Part shown: positions 1-12,000 of the stretch, piece after piece
Layout: each line of letters opens with the position of its first letter
How positions within the stretch are numbered: position 1 is the first letter of the stretch
Assembly: GCF_954871325.1 (NCBI RefSeq)
Contig: NC_088775.1
Location: forward strand, 36,309,561-36,373,560
Direction of reading: 5' to 3'
DNA from: Gordionus sp. m RMFG-2023
Taxonomy: Eukaryota; Nematomorpha; Gordioida; Chordodea; Parachordodidae
Length of the DNA stretch: 64,000 nt
The notes under the pieces: generated by a model
What the model was told of the DNA's origin: nothing
Databases searched by the model: none
Seen by the model: only the letters and a program-made list of their open reading frames with translations
Translations under genes and position numbers: made by a program

Positions 1-1830
1 ATTTTTGGATTTTAATATAATCATATAATATATGAAAATATAAGATTAAATGATTATAAATAATTATTAGATTTCAGTAATAAAATATTTTCAAAATTTT
101 GGTCATTAAGGCATCCTCGTTTTTCTGTAAAGACATAACAATCATATCTACTACTATGGGATACTGAAAAAATCGGATATTTTTTTTTTCACAGGTTATA
201 TGTTTTCAATCAGTTGTAAACATTGATAATTCATCAACTAATCTTTGTATGATGTTATTTTAAAATATACTCTATAAATTGGCCATGGAAAAACAATGTC
301 TGAACTTGTTGATGCTTCATTGATTATTATTTCTTCCTCTTTCTTTTCGTCATTATTAATACTACTGTAATATAAATTTTTTAGTATAATAAAATTAAAT
401 TAATTAATTCCATTCAAAATAAAAATGGCAGATTCCTTGAGTTGCATTGTAACAAAATTTGTGTGGGTTATTGATAAAATCGGACATAATATTATATATT
501 TTTTATATACTAGTTTTATTATTTTATTTATTATATATAATTTATATTTTTTTATTTATTTTTTTTATTTATATTAATCTTTATTCGGTAAAAAAATTAA
601 AAATTAAAACATGAACATGAACATTTATATACACTATTGAATTAAAAATATATATTAAAAACAAAAAAATCAATATAAAAACATATAATTAAAAGAAGGG
701 AAATTAAGAGAAAAAAAAATTAAAAAATTATTTAAAAAAAAAAAGAGGGATATCTAATTAGGTGTGGTCCACGGGGCTTAATGACCCATGAATGAATATA
801 CAGTTTGAACGGCTGATTTCGATTGAAATCCTTTGGCGGAGGTAGAAACCTTTTTTTGGATCACCTGTGATTGATCGTAACCTTTGCCCTATTGTTTTGA
901 ATAATTTTAAGGCTTGGGGTCCGAATGATCCACAGGTGTCTGAGACTACCGGAGCGAATAAAATATTATTAAGGTGGCAATATTTATTTGTTTTTGTATT
1001 CTCCGCTTTTGAGATGGAGTGGCGGAAAAAGATCTGTCAAAACGATCAACGCAGGTATAGTCCCAAGCGAGAGGTAAACCTTGGTTTCAAGGGACTAACG
1101 TCAAACCATCCGGTCTGGTTTGATTATCGGAGCTAAGACCCGTAGGTTCCATTGTGGAGGGAGTATTTGTAAATATCAGCGTTCTATTGATTATTGAGTT
1201 ATTGGCATAATGTCTAGGAAGTCTGCCTTTTGAGAAACGACAGTGTAGGGGGTGGTGTCCTAGACTATCAATGTGAGATTCACATAGGACACAAGTCGTA
1301 GGGGTTACGATATCGCAGCCTAAGCGAAGGCCTATAGCTATTCTGAGTTCTTCGTTGGTAAGTAGTAGGCCTAGATTAGAGCTAGGGATAGTTTCTAACC
1401 ATTCATATCCAAGATGGCATATGGGTGGAGCTGGATTTATTTGATCTGATAAAAGGGTCGTATTATGGACATCGAGTATGCATGGGGTTGAGCTTGGGTG
1501 GAGAAAAAGAGATGGAGATTTTCTTTGACCAGCTTTGAAGTGTAAGTAATCGAAGCAATGCTGTATCAATGGCAAATTCCGTCTCTTTGTCTTATAGAAT
1601 TGGGATGTGAGCCGTTTGGGGCGTTTTTTTCCATAGATCTAATGCTATCGTGTGATGTGGGTCGATTAATTTTAATATTTTTTAATTATATATTTAATTT
1701 ATATACTCATATGAAATAAAATAAATTTGGCATTCAACTATTTTTATTTATTATATAAAAAAGCGTTAAAATCTAAAAACAGATACAGTTCCTTTAAATA
1801 ATATCTAGATACAGATACTTTTATAAAAAT
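1..1830 (-). mobile_element. Fragment of a hAT transposon (same family as 16080-21071)
   Basis: Read on the minus strand, about 250-500 parallels 16395-16690 of the better preserved hAT copy, including the stretch encoding PWPIYRVYFK (PWPIYRPYFK in the other copy). About 1661-1830 parallels the subterminal part of that copy, with AGCGTTAAAATCT and TATCTAGATAC motifs and the shared block around 1700-1740. The fragment carries the start of the transposase gene (BED-finger side) and the 5' subterminal region but no intact terminal inverted repeat. The LINE fragment at about 757-1655 interrupts it. The left end runs off the window. It is a clear repeat relationship but a decayed gene. Confidence 0.7.
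757..1655 (-). pseudogene. LINE reverse transcriptase C-terminal fragment
   Basis: The minus-strand frame 1087-1575 encodes a region I recognise from the C-terminal part of many invertebrate non-LTR retrotransposon proteins: an ELRIAIGLRLG block, a Cys-rich CVLCESHIDSLGHH block, the GRLPRHYANNSIINR block and RPDGLTLVP. After a stop the similarity continues toward 757 in other frames (WDYTCVDRF near 1050, then weaker matches), so the C-terminus is also present but mutated. Coding similarity begins near 1655 and the polymerase core is absent, which is the usual 5' truncation of LINEs. It sits inside the hAT fragment at 1-1830. I see no poly-A tail or target duplication, and the clade cannot be fixed from this region alone. 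Confidence 0.7.
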
Positions 1831-2367
1831 TATTTTATATTTTATTTAAATTTAGAGGGATAATGTAGAAAATAATTTTATTCGACATATTAGTTTATTA
1901 ATCTACGCTTACTATTAATGGAATATTATTTGTAAGCACAGATAAAAAATATTCAGGTATTTACTTCCGTATAATCATCAACATTCTCCTTCTTCTAAAA
2001 GAAGCCTTCTCATAATTTTAATTAAACTGTCATAATTAGTTTGTTGTCCAAGTGGTTTATCGTTTTGACCATCAAGTTGTTTCATAAGTCATCTTAATCG
2101 TTGGCTTGTCCCAATCGTTGGTTTGTTTAAATCGATTTATCACGTTGGTTTGTTTAAATCGTAAGCTTGATATCCTTATCGTAAGTTATCCTTATAAATC
2201 GTGAATTTGATGTAGCTTGCGTAATGCTCAGTCATTATTATTATCAATTTTCAAAATTGTTATTATCATCAGTAAATTACGAATAATGAGAAATAATAGT
2301 TCATCAAGTTGGATATAAGAATAAATGAAGAATTATAAATCAATAAGATAGTTATATAATATTTTTA

Positions 2368-2432
2368 GCGTTTTCATTTTTTGCGTTTTCATTTTTTGCG
2401 TTTTCATTTTTTGCGTTTTCATTTTTTGCGTT
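2368..2432. repeat. 15-bp minisatellite in the 3' region of Gypsy-1
   Basis: Four head-to-tail copies of GCGTTTTCATTTTTT followed by a partial fifth. Gypsy-2 has related GCGTTTT-spaced units at the same place (about 45405-45455), so the array expanded differently in the two copies. It lies between the integrase end and the polypurine tract. Confidence 0.8.
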
Positions 2433-4337
2433 TTAGTGTAAGCGTTTTAATATTTAATTTACTTTACTTTATTTTTATATTTAATGTAGTCTTTTAAATA
2501 AACAGGTTTTTGTTAAATTCGCTCTGGTCTTCGGTGTTATATCATTTTTATCAGTAGTCCACACTTCCCTCCTTAAAAGAATCCTTAGAGTCATAATTAA
2601 TAAGTGTGTTAAAACAGTTTCTTAATCATAATTGATTTAAGTGTCTCCTCAAAATACCTTTATCTGACTCAAGGAACATCATGTCACTTTCTTTGTGTGT
2701 GACCATGTCTTTACACCATTTGTCAACACTTTGTACTTTGTACCAAACAAAATCTCCTACATTAAAGATTCTATTTCATGGTAAATTAACGTTTATTTTG
2801 TTCTCTTTCTCCTCCAACGGTTTTAATAAGTCCCATTTTACTCTAATATCTCGATTGAACATTCTCTTAGAAGGTGTAACTCCTGTAATATTATTACGCG
2901 TATTTCTGTAATTAAATAAAAATTTGTCAAGTGCGAAGTCTAAGTCAATTTTGATATTCCTTTTCATGTGTGTTTTGAACGCTCTCACCATGCATTCTAC
3001 CTGGCCATTGGATTGCTGGTGATAAGCAGATGTGAGCACATGTTTGATACCATAATCATTGCAAAATTTTTCCAAATTATTACATGTGAAATTAGTGCCG
3101 TTATCAGTAACTATAGTATAAGGTATTCCATATAGCGAAATAGTTTTAAAAATTTCATTTAAAGTAAGATCGGTCGTAATATTTTTAACAGGAACAATAA
3201 TTGGAAATTTGCTATAGGGTAGGCATCGACTATTATCAACCAATTTCTTGTGAAGAACGGACCCGCATAATCTATGTGTATTCTTTCAAACGGTTTGGTT
3301 GCCGAAACCCATGGTTTTTTTATCTTTTTAGGATTGTCATGATATATGTACAATCGTCACAAATTTTCACTTCTATATCTATGTCATTATTTATACCAGA
3401 ACACCACATGTAATATTTGGCTAAGGATTTGATTTTTCCTGCTCCCAAGTGACCTTCATGTAATGACTGTAGTACATTTTTTCTCACAGAAGACGGAATC
3501 ATGATTTTGTTGCTTTTGTAAAAACAATCCTTAATTATACTTAATTCCAATTCAATGTTTTTAATTGTTCTTTATAGGCCTGTTGTTCTTAATATCATTT
3601 ATGACTTGTTTCAATATCTTTCAAAGTTTCATCATGAATTTGATTAAAATTGATAGGTAATCCCTATAGTCATTTATTGTGGCAATCTCGAGAGACAATC
3701 AGGAACAACATTATATTTACCGGCTTTATTCTTTATGTTAAAATCATATCCTCCTAATGTTATATTTCACTTCTGGAGTCTTAAGGACATGGTTCTATTA
3801 TCCCTAGGTAAAGATGTGAATAAGAGGTTTATGGTCAGTAATAATTATAAATTTTGTGCCGATTAGTATTCCTGGAACCTCTTTATAGCGAACATAATTA
3901 TGAGAGCCTCACGCTCAATATTGGTATAATTCAATTCGGATTTTAATAAAGTTCTCGACGCAAAAGCTATAGGTTTTTCTTTACCGTCTTTTTCAGTGAA
4001 ATAATACGGCTCCTAAACCTTAGATGCGTCAGTGGCTATCCCAATAGGTAATTCAGGGTTAAATATGTCAAAGCAGGAGGAAGACTAATAAACTCCTTAA
4101 GATCATTAAAACTTTTAGAGTGTTCTAAGTTCCAAGCCCATTTTTCTTTGTAGACAATTTTATATAGAGGATCGGCTATTTCTGCAAAATTGTCCAAAAA
4201 TTTTCTATAGTAGCCAGCCATTTCCAGAAATATTGATAATTCAGCAGCTGATTTTGGTTCTGACATATTAATTATTGCTTCAATCTTGTCCTGATTAGCA
4301 TGAATCCCCTTGGCGTTAATATCATGACCCAGGAACC

Positions 4338-4924
4338 CAGCGTCTACATGAGCGGGAGGGGTAGGAACAGTTTGCATCCTATTTTTTTGAGAGGGTAGGG
4401 GATAAGCTGCTTTAATGGGGGTAGGATAAATTTTTTTTTTTGGGGGGGGGGGGTTATTTATTAAATTTTGAGATGAAATATGACAAAATTTATTGCTGTA
4501 AAAATTATACTTTTATTATAGTATTAATATAATACAATTCATCAACCAAATCTATATATTGCAAACAATCATACACATTGTTTTCCAAATAAACTATCCT
4601 TTTAAATGTAATTTAAAAGGTTTAGATATTTTAGCAAGCTTATAATGCCATAATAATTAATTGATTGTAAATAATGGAGGTTTTAATTGAATTTATTATC
4701 TAAAAAATAAATTATTTATATTCACAAAATATAGATAGTTGTTAGTAGAGATAGATTAATTTAAGTTATCCTTTATAAATTCTTTGAAAAGAGTATCAAT
4801 AAATAAATTGGTGAAAATAATAGGAAAGAGACACCGCCCCCGAAGGAGGTGATTTTTTAGGGGGGTGGGCAAAGATTTTTGAAGGGGGTTTGCATCCAAT
4901 AAAAATCCTGTCATGTAGACGCTG
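4338..4924. mobile_element. hAT-like MITE inserted in Gypsy-1 reverse transcriptase
   Basis: A 587-bp noncoding element with perfect 14-bp terminal inverted repeats, CAGCGTCTACATGA at the left and TCATGTAGACGCTG at the right. The 8-bp duplication CAGGAACC flanks it at 4330-4337 and 4925-4932. TIR type and duplication length fit the hAT superfamily. Removing the element and one duplication restores alignment with Gypsy-2 around 47415-47425. It contains a G10 run near 4442. A related sequence lies at about 22965-23350. Confidence 0.9.
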
Positions 4925-5487
4925 CAGGAACCTCACTTTATTTTTAAAGAACACACTTTAGTTGAAGTTAGGTACTAGCCCAAACGATGATATTCTATCA
5001 AACACTTTTTTTATGTTATTAAGGTGGGCTTCATCGTTTTTCCCAGTATAAGTAAATCATCAATATAAAATATGACGTCTTCCATGTCACCGATGGGTCC
5101 ATGATCTGTTGGAAGCAGTGCCCCCTACAAGGGGGGAGTCCGAAGCAACTGCTTCAGTAAATTTGAGTGGGGGTACTTTTTTTTTTTAAATAAAAAATTT
5201 TTTTTTAACTTTTTTTTTAAAACTTTTTTTTAAACTTAAAAAAAAAAATTTTTTTTAATTTTTTTAAAATTTTCTTTATTATTTAATTCTTTTATTGTTT
5301 TGTTACATTACATCCATCATGATCAAGTGATTTCTGGTTTATAAATGTAATAATAAGACCCCCCCCCCCCACTTAATATTTAATTTAATATATCTTGACC
5401 GAAATTTTTCTACTTATTTTTTAAGCATAATATGAATAGATAGTAGATATTTTAATTTAAATATCTTATCTTCCCTCCCTCCCTTTT

Positions 5488-7060
5488 CTTAGGAATCAAA
5501 TGATCCCATCAATATTGTTGGAAAAAGAATTGACAAATTTATAATTGATAAATATCTAGAATTAGGAGCTCTTCAACCTACACATTATTTATTTTCCAAA
5601 GATATAATAATAGAAACAGAAACGAAAGCTTTTATGAAAAAACTAATATTGACAATAGCAAAATAGCTAGAAATTGGATTACTTATAGTATTAAAATGAA
5701 TAAAGTTTTTTGCTTAACATGTCTCTTATTTGGAGGTCCACACACAAATTCAAAATGTACATGTGAAGGTCTAGATAAATGGCAGAATATTAATCGTGAT
5801 AATATTCTGCATGAATCTTCACAGGCACATATGATGACCGATTATGAGGCTTTCTCACAATAAAAATTCGATATTAAAATTTATAACACCCCAGAATAAA
5901 TGTGTAGATAATAACCGTTCTGTCATAAGAATTATAATAAGATGTTTAGATTATTTAGTATCTCATAACCCAGCCTTCTGGGGGAACAGGCAACAAGAAG
6001 ACAATATGATGGCCCTTATTAAACTTATTGCAGATTCTGAACCTGTACTAAAAATGTATATACAACAAAATGAAGGAAGAAAAGGGGATAAAAAAAATAA
6101 GGGATTAAAAACGAAATTATATTCAAATCTATTATCATATAATAACATAAATATTCTCATTGAAACCATAATATGGTTATAAAAAAAATTCAAAATGAGA
6201 TTACATTTAACAGGTGCTTTTCAATCATAGTTGATGACACATATGATGTTTCGAAATCAGAAGCAATAACTTTGATAGTAAGATATGTTGAAAATAGTGA
6301 GACGCCGAAGCCTGTTGAAAGACTGATTGACATATATTGTACGGGAAATACCACAGGTCTCGATATTAAGCATAATATAATATCCAAACTCGGCTCGATG
6401 AATTATCCCCTTGAATTTCTAGTTGGGCAAAGTTATGATGGCGCCTCAAACATGAGTGGAAGAATCAATGGTGTGCAGGCCTTGATTAGAGCAGAGGCGC
6501 CAAAACAGCTTTTATTTGGTGTTATTGTCATCAATTAAATTTAATCCTTGTTCAATTATGCCAATCAATTAAAGAACTTCGAAATGTTCTAGGAATACTA
6601 GATGAGATTTATATCTATTTTAATGGTGTAAAAAGATATGAGGTACTCAAAAAATGTCAGTGTAATGATCTGAAAAAATCGCAACGATTTCTGCATCAAG
6701 AATACCACTCGGTAATAGTACCTTATTTATTTAGAATTAAAATAATTTTCCATTTAGAAGCTGGCTATCGTCATATAAAGCTATTGTAAATTTTTTTTTA
6801 CTTTATGATGCCTTGAGGACAGCTTTAACAAATTTAAAGAATTCTGAAGATCCTGCCACTTCCACTATGGCAGGTGCTATAGTCTTTAGAAAAGAAAAAT
6901 TTGATTTTATCTTATCACTTTGTGTTTTGGATATGTAGAAAATTGCAAACCATTTCGAAGGATATAGGGTTTGCAATAAATCAAATTCAATTGGCAAAAG
7001 ATTGCTTGATTAATTTGAGAAGTATATTATAAATTATCGTCTTAATTATTTTTTAATCTA
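5488..7060 (+). pseudogene. hAT-A transposase, N-terminal and central part
   Basis: The reading starts after a TTTTCTTAG acceptor-like site with ESNDPINIVGKRIDKFI. It continues through a TTF-type zinc-finger region (MNKVFCLTCLLFGG, then CTCEGLDKWQNI), the NPAFWGNRQQEDN block, and the RNase-H-fold core with FSIIVDDTYDVSKSEA (first catalytic Asp region) and GQSYDGASNMSGR. Near 6800 come fragments such as DALRTALTNLKN. This matches the DUF4371/ZMYM-like hAT transposases common in animal genomes. Stops and frameshifts (for example at 5665, 5860 and 6181) make it a pseudogene. The C-terminus continues at 12001-12382 beyond hAT-B. Confidence 0.8.
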
Positions 7061-7429
7061 ATAAATAATTAGGGTTGGGCAAATTTTCAGAAAATTGTAT
7101 TAGGATACAGATACTTTATAAAATTTTGTATTTAAGATACAAGATACTAGATACTTTAGAAAAATTTCAATAAGATATAAGATACAAGATACTTGTATTT
7201 TTTTTAAAAAAAAGTATCTAAGATACAAGATACTTTTTTTAAAAACTTTAAATAGTCAAAATCAAAATGTATAAAGCTTTATTTTCTTATCTATAATATA
7301 AATTTATAAAAAAATATTTAAAATAAATTGTAGAAAATAACAAATTTATTATAAAAGATAATGCGATATTCCATTCAATAATTATATAATTAGTAAATAA
7401 TAATAAATCAGCATCATAAATCAGCATTA

Positions 7430-8860
7430 TTTTTTAATATTATTAATTTTTCAAATGATTTATCGTTCAATCTTTGACGATTTGGTGTATTAACCATATT
7501 AGCAAAGCTAAATAATCTTTCAACGGGGGCTGAGGAGAGTAATATTGTGTTATATTTAATAAATATCTTTTATATATTTATAACTATTTAACATATTTTT
7601 ACTCCGCCTGTCATCTTTCATATAATTTAGGACCTCTATTTCAATATCATTTATTGAATTATTAGAATTGGATGTGTTACTTTTAAGGCAAAAGTAATTA
7701 TCACCTTCATCAATTGAAGATTTTGTTGAAGTATTAATTTCAATATTATTTTTAAAAACAATTAAAACTTCATGTAAATCCTGAAGGTATTTTTTTTCTT
7801 TTTCACCATTTATCCAACGATTTTTAAAATAGGGATGAGAAATAGTTGCCAAAAATGCACTTTTAAAATTGTTATCAAAATCATATATATTTTTAAATCT
7901 TTTATTTAAATAATTTTCTATGGCAATAGCTAATAGTTTGCAAAATTGTAGAATGGTTTGAATTAAATTTGTAATTTTTTTTAACGACATTCAAAATTGG
8001 AGCTGATTCTCCATAATAGCAGTTGATTTCACTTTGTATTTCAATCGCTATAGCCAATGGGGCCATTATATTGCAATATTCTTCTAAATGTTGAATTTCA
8101 ATATCTCTTAATTTAGGAAATTTTAATTTTGACATAATTTAGGAAGTTCGCCTTTATTTTAATAAACTATGAAGACTATCATACAAACTATTTTATCTAG
8201 TGAAACAAGGTGTAACTAATTGTTTTCCTAAAACTGCTTTGATAAGTTCTGCAGTTTTAGGCCTATTATTTGCATTCCATAGCTTAGTACATTTAGCTAT
8301 TGCAGGATGATGAATTTTAAAATGTTAGGAGAATCCTTAATAGCTCTCTCGACATCTGTTGTGGCAATTAGACTTATCGTATGGCACAAACAACGAATGT
8401 GTTAAGGCAGTGTTATTGAGGCTTCTTTAGACCCTTAAATAAACAAATAAATAATTTTATTTGAATAAAATTTTTTACTAAATTTACAATATCATAATAA
8501 ATTTTAAAGAAGTATTAAATAATACTTTCAATGATTTGGAATTCTATACATTCATCATCATTGATGTCAAAGTCATTCTCTACAGCTTCCATAGAATATC
8601 CAAACTTCTTGAAAGCTTTCTTAAAGTTAGAGCCGTTATCTGTAACAGTTGCTATAACTTTTTCGTCAATACCAAAGTCACGATGAATTTCTTTATTATG
8701 ATCATCTTGAAGTACTTCAAAAAATTTGCCATTAAGTATGCTTAGTTTAAATTTATTGTTATAATTTTCGGTTGAAGAATCATCTGAAGACGAAGATAAA
8801 CATATTATTCTATTTTCTTCTTCCATAATTTTAAAATAGACAGATATAAAACGATTCAAA
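7430..8860 (-). pseudogene. hAT-B transposase remnant
   Basis: Minus-strand fragments in order: VIATVTDNGSNFKKAFKKFG (about 8660, catalytic-core region with TDNGSNF), ATTDVERAI...LWNANNRPKT (about 8230-8370), LRDIEIQHLEEYCNIMAPLA (about 8080), INCYYGESAPIL (about 8010), ENYLNKRFKNIYDFDNNFKS (about 7860), ATISHPYFKNRW (about 7820), and SAPVERLFSFANMVNTP-RQRLN (about 7490), the hAT dimerisation block. This is the layout of ZBED-like hAT transposases. Stops and frameshifts separate the pieces, and the start of the gene is missing or lost beyond the piggyBac insertion. No coding activity is expected. Confidence 0.8.
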
Positions 8861-9137
8861 TATGGTAGTTCTAATTGTTAGCAAATTGCCATATGACGAC
8901 CAACGTCATATATCAAAAATTATCTTAAAATATCTATATTTTAATTAAATTTTTCATTTAAATCTTAAAACAATATCATTTTAAATTTTAATACTATTTA
9001 AATTAACCCATTAATGGTCAAGATTTTTCTAGTGGATAAAAATGCTCAATTTTTTCAAATTATATTGATTAATGCTCAAATATGATATTCTAAAAAAATC
9101 AGCCAAAAAAAATAATCATAAATAGAAAATCTAGCCT

Positions 9138-9153
9138 GGTGCATATATGCACC
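9138..9153. repeat. piggyBac subterminal palindrome, left copy
   Basis: The perfect 16-bp palindrome GGTGCATATATGCACC lies about 130 bp inside the left end and is followed by GTTAACC. Two more copies lie at 11465-11480 (opposite orientation of the GTTAAC flank) and 11806-11821. Internal inverted repeats that help recognition are known for piggyBac. That these serve as such is inference. Confidence 0.75.
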
Positions 9154-9267
9154 GTTAACCATTAAGAGGTTAAAAAAGATAAAAATTATATAAAATACTA
9201 TAAGATCAAAAAAACAACAAATATCTTTATTCTTTTTTTGTAATTTATAATAAAAACGAGAAAATGT

Positions 9268-10982
9268 TTATATATTATGAAAATCCTTGAAACATTTAAT
9301 ATGGAGTGCGATTTGACATGTTTGGCACATATATCTTGAGTGCGTATGGCAATATCTGCATCTTCGTCTTTTTCCATCTATAATTTTGGATAAATAATGT
9401 CCAGATGAATCAATAAGGTTTTCACACTGTAATGCAAACTGGCTGGCGTGACCTGTACTTGAATTTTTTTCAATTTTTACTGGCGTTCGAAGGAGGTAGT
9501 TAGTAACTTCTCGTCTAAATGCAAGCAAACTCTTCTTGTCATCCCGATTCACGAATTTCCAGATTTTCCATGAATTTACCAAAGCTACATCAATAAAATT
9601 GGTGAATATTGGCCACCACCATTTTTTTCCTCTTATTTTTATTCTATATGTAGATATTAGATTATCACATAGATCAACTCCACCCATGTGTTTGTTATAA
9701 GCAGTTACCATATTTGGCTGAGGAATTTTTATTTTAGAAGATATTTTCTTAGAATACCTTGAAACATTAGAAAGCAAAGAGATAGTGTGGCATGTCGATG
9801 CAACGGTCACCACCGAATTATCATTCCAACGAACTACAAATGTTTCGCTTAATTTTTCAAACCTATAATCATAATATCCTCTTTCTTTTTTTGCTACAAC
9901 CTTTATAGATTCAACTGGGCAATGCTCTATTCTATTATCCCTCACAGTTCCAGTTGCAAAATATCCCATTTGTTTTAAGTATGACAAGAGTTTAAATGAT
10001 GTAAAGAAATTTTCAAAATATATTTTATGATAATTTGGTTTTTGCAATGCCTTTAATAATTTTATGATTACATTTCCACCTAATCCATATTCATATTTAT
10101 TTTCGCTTTTTCCTTGATATATATCAAATGAGAATACGTAACCGTCGAGGCCAATATCCAAGACTTGTATCCGAATCTAATTGGTTTTCCTTTTATGAAC
10201 ATTTTGCAAGAATGTCTTCCTCGATATGGTATCATCTGTTCATCTATTGATAAATGATGTTTAAAAATTCCGAATTGCTGAAATTTATTATTCAATATAT
10301 TAATGTAAGGCCTAACTTTATAAAATCTATCATGTATATCTATTTTAGTATTGTCTGCCAAATGGATATTATATTTCAAATTTCGAAATTGTAATTGGGT
10401 CATTGTATCCCGGATTATTGGAATAGAAATATCGCTGTCATTAGACCAGTACATTCTTTCTTGTGGGAGAGAATGACCAGTAAATAATAGAATTCCAATA
10501 AATCTCTGAATATCTTGGATGGTTATGCATATGTTAGGTCTATTCATTTGTTTAGCATAAATATTACTTTGTTCTACAATTAGGGAATATAAGTCTTCGT
10601 CGAAAATTAAACAAAATATATCTGATGGACTTTTACCATGTAAATCATTTTCAAGTTTTATTACATCTTCCTTTTCTCCATTGAAAGGGCTTGAAGAATA
10701 TATTGCATCCGTTTTTCTCCATTTTAAATTATGAGAAATTCGAGAATAGCTTCTTGTAGAATATGGTTCTGGAAGGTCGTCATCAACTGAATTATGAATC
10801 TCCAATTCTCCAGCTGTATCTGAAGGCAAAACTCCGACATTTGTTAAGTCATTTTCATCGAAATCTTCTTCATCACTAACTGCAGAGGGGTTTGGCGGAA
10901 TTATAACCATATCTCTTTCTTCAATTGGTTCCTCTTCAAAAAGTTGAGCAAGCGCTTGTTCAATTGTTAGAAAACGTTTCAT
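9268..10982 (-). pseudogene. piggyBac transposase (DDE_Tnp_1_7), one frameshift
   Basis: Two overlapping frames, 10080-10982 (start MKRFLTIEQALAQLFEEEP) and 9268-10161, together cover a typical piggyBac transposase of about 570 residues. There is an acidic N-terminal region, then IQRFIGILLFTG, SIDEQMIPYRGRHSCKM (first catalytic Asp), KPIRFGYKSW, YFENFFTSF, MGGVDLCDNLISTYRIK (third Asp) and a C-terminal Cys-rich finger (RCRYCHTHSRYMCQTC). The frame changes near 10150, between FGYKSW and DGYVFSFDIYQGK, a single shift. Apart from that the gene is open. The second catalytic Asp, normally in (F)DNFFTS, is Glu here (codon near 10012-10014), so the copy would probably be inactive even in frame. Confidence 0.9.
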
Positions 10983-11464
10983 TAAAAAAATTTATTAAAA
11001 ATTAAATATCTAGACAAATTATTTTCGTAGAATCTTGATTTTTTTATTAGTCATCTATTATTTTGATAATTTTGATTGAATTGACAAAACAGGTGCATAA
11101 TATTTTATATAAATAAAATAAAATCTTCAGAAAGGAAGAGGCTAAAAATAATTTTAAACTTTTGAATATTTATGAACCTAATAATTTCATATAATTTGAT
11201 CGGGATAAAAAATTATAATAGGAACAATATATTATTCGATTTAATCTCAGGGGGAAAAAATTTTTTTAAATTATTTTCAAAAGGTCTTTTTTGGGTATAA
11301 AATTTTTTTTAAAAATTCTTAAGGGGCTCGAGCCACCCACCCCTCCCCTTCCCACCCTTAGTGACGGTAGTGGTTTTAAGTATAATATAAAAAATTATAA
11401 TTCATTATGTTAAATTTCATTTGTTTGAATTTTTTTAAATAATATATACTGCTAGATGGTTAAC

Positions 11465-11480
11465 GGTGCATATATGCACC
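11465..11480. repeat. piggyBac subterminal palindrome, inner right copy
   Basis: Second copy of GGTGCATATATGCACC, preceded by GGTTAAC, so the extended 23-bp unit is inverted relative to the left copy. It lies about 360 bp inside the right terminus. Confidence 0.75.
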
Positions 11481-11805
11481 AGTCAACTTTATGTGGTTAC
11501 CTACTAAAATATTAATTATTTAAAAATTCAAAAATGATTGATAAATATTGATATATCTATAAAGAATATATACACACTAGTTTTCATCGAAATAATTTTA
11601 TAATATGCTCGTGAGATCACTTAGAAAATTTTGCATTTTAGACCTCATAAATTCGCAAAGTTTGAGGGTTTCTTAGGGGCATAAAAAAATATTTTTTTCA
11701 TATTTTTCTTTTCCAGTTTTGAAGTACAATGTCTGAACTATATAAAAATCTTTTTTATTATTTTTTAAAAAAAACTACTATGTTAAAATAAGGTATATAG
11801 GAGGT

Positions 11806-11821
11806 GGTGCATATATGCACC
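11806..11821. repeat. piggyBac subterminal palindrome, outer right copy
   Basis: Third copy of GGTGCATATATGCACC, followed by GTTAACC and directly by the right terminus at 11837. Confidence 0.75.
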
Positions 11822-12000
11822 GTTAACCAGTAACGGGTTAACCAATATAAATTTTTTTAAAGTATCTGTATCTTTTTGAATACAAAGTTAGTTAAGATAC
11901 AAATACTTTTAAATAATATGTATCTTAGATATTGGATACAAGATACTTTCCAAAATTTTAAAAAAGATACAAGTATCCGCGATACTGCCCAACCCTGTAA

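Larger units (their letters stand above)
9007..11837 (-). mobile_element. piggyBac transposon
   Basis: A 2,831-bp element exactly bounded by TTAA (9003-9006 and 11838-11841). The termini are CCCATTAATGGTCAAG and, reverse-complemented, CCCGTTACTGGTTAAC (12 of 16 identical). TTAA targeting with CCC...GGG ends is diagnostic of piggyBac. The transposase gene is on the minus strand at 9268-10982. A 16-bp palindrome GGTGCATATATGCACC occurs once near the left end (9138-9153) and twice toward the right end (11465-11480, 11806-11821), each next to GTTAACC or GGTTAAC. A 11290-11376 stretch resembles the end of hAT-G (GGGGCTCGAGCC, TAGTGACG), so a smaller insertion may sit inside. Confidence 0.93.
7070..11997 (-). 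mobile_element. hAT transposon B, interrupted by piggyBac
   Basis: The ends are (T)AGGGTTGGGCA at the left and TGCCCAACCCTG at the right, an 11-bp inverted repeat. The 8-bp duplication TAAATAAT flanks it at 7062-7069 and 11998-12005. The first base is T where the partner end predicts C. Both subterminal regions are filled with AAGATACAAGATAC-type repeats (7125-7240 and 11860-11985), possible transposase-binding repeats. The transposase is on the minus strand at about 7430-8860. The piggyBac element 9007-11837 lies inside. Confidence 0.92.

Noticed and set aside
867-1136. Plus-strand 89-codon ORF.
   Set aside because: It is antisense to the LINE fragment, whose similarity is clear on the minus strand.
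1840-1983. Left LTR of Gypsy-1 directly before the polypurine tract.
   Set aside because: The sequence ends in CATCAACA, as expected, but does not align by eye with the right LTR 15013-15258, so I did not annotate it.
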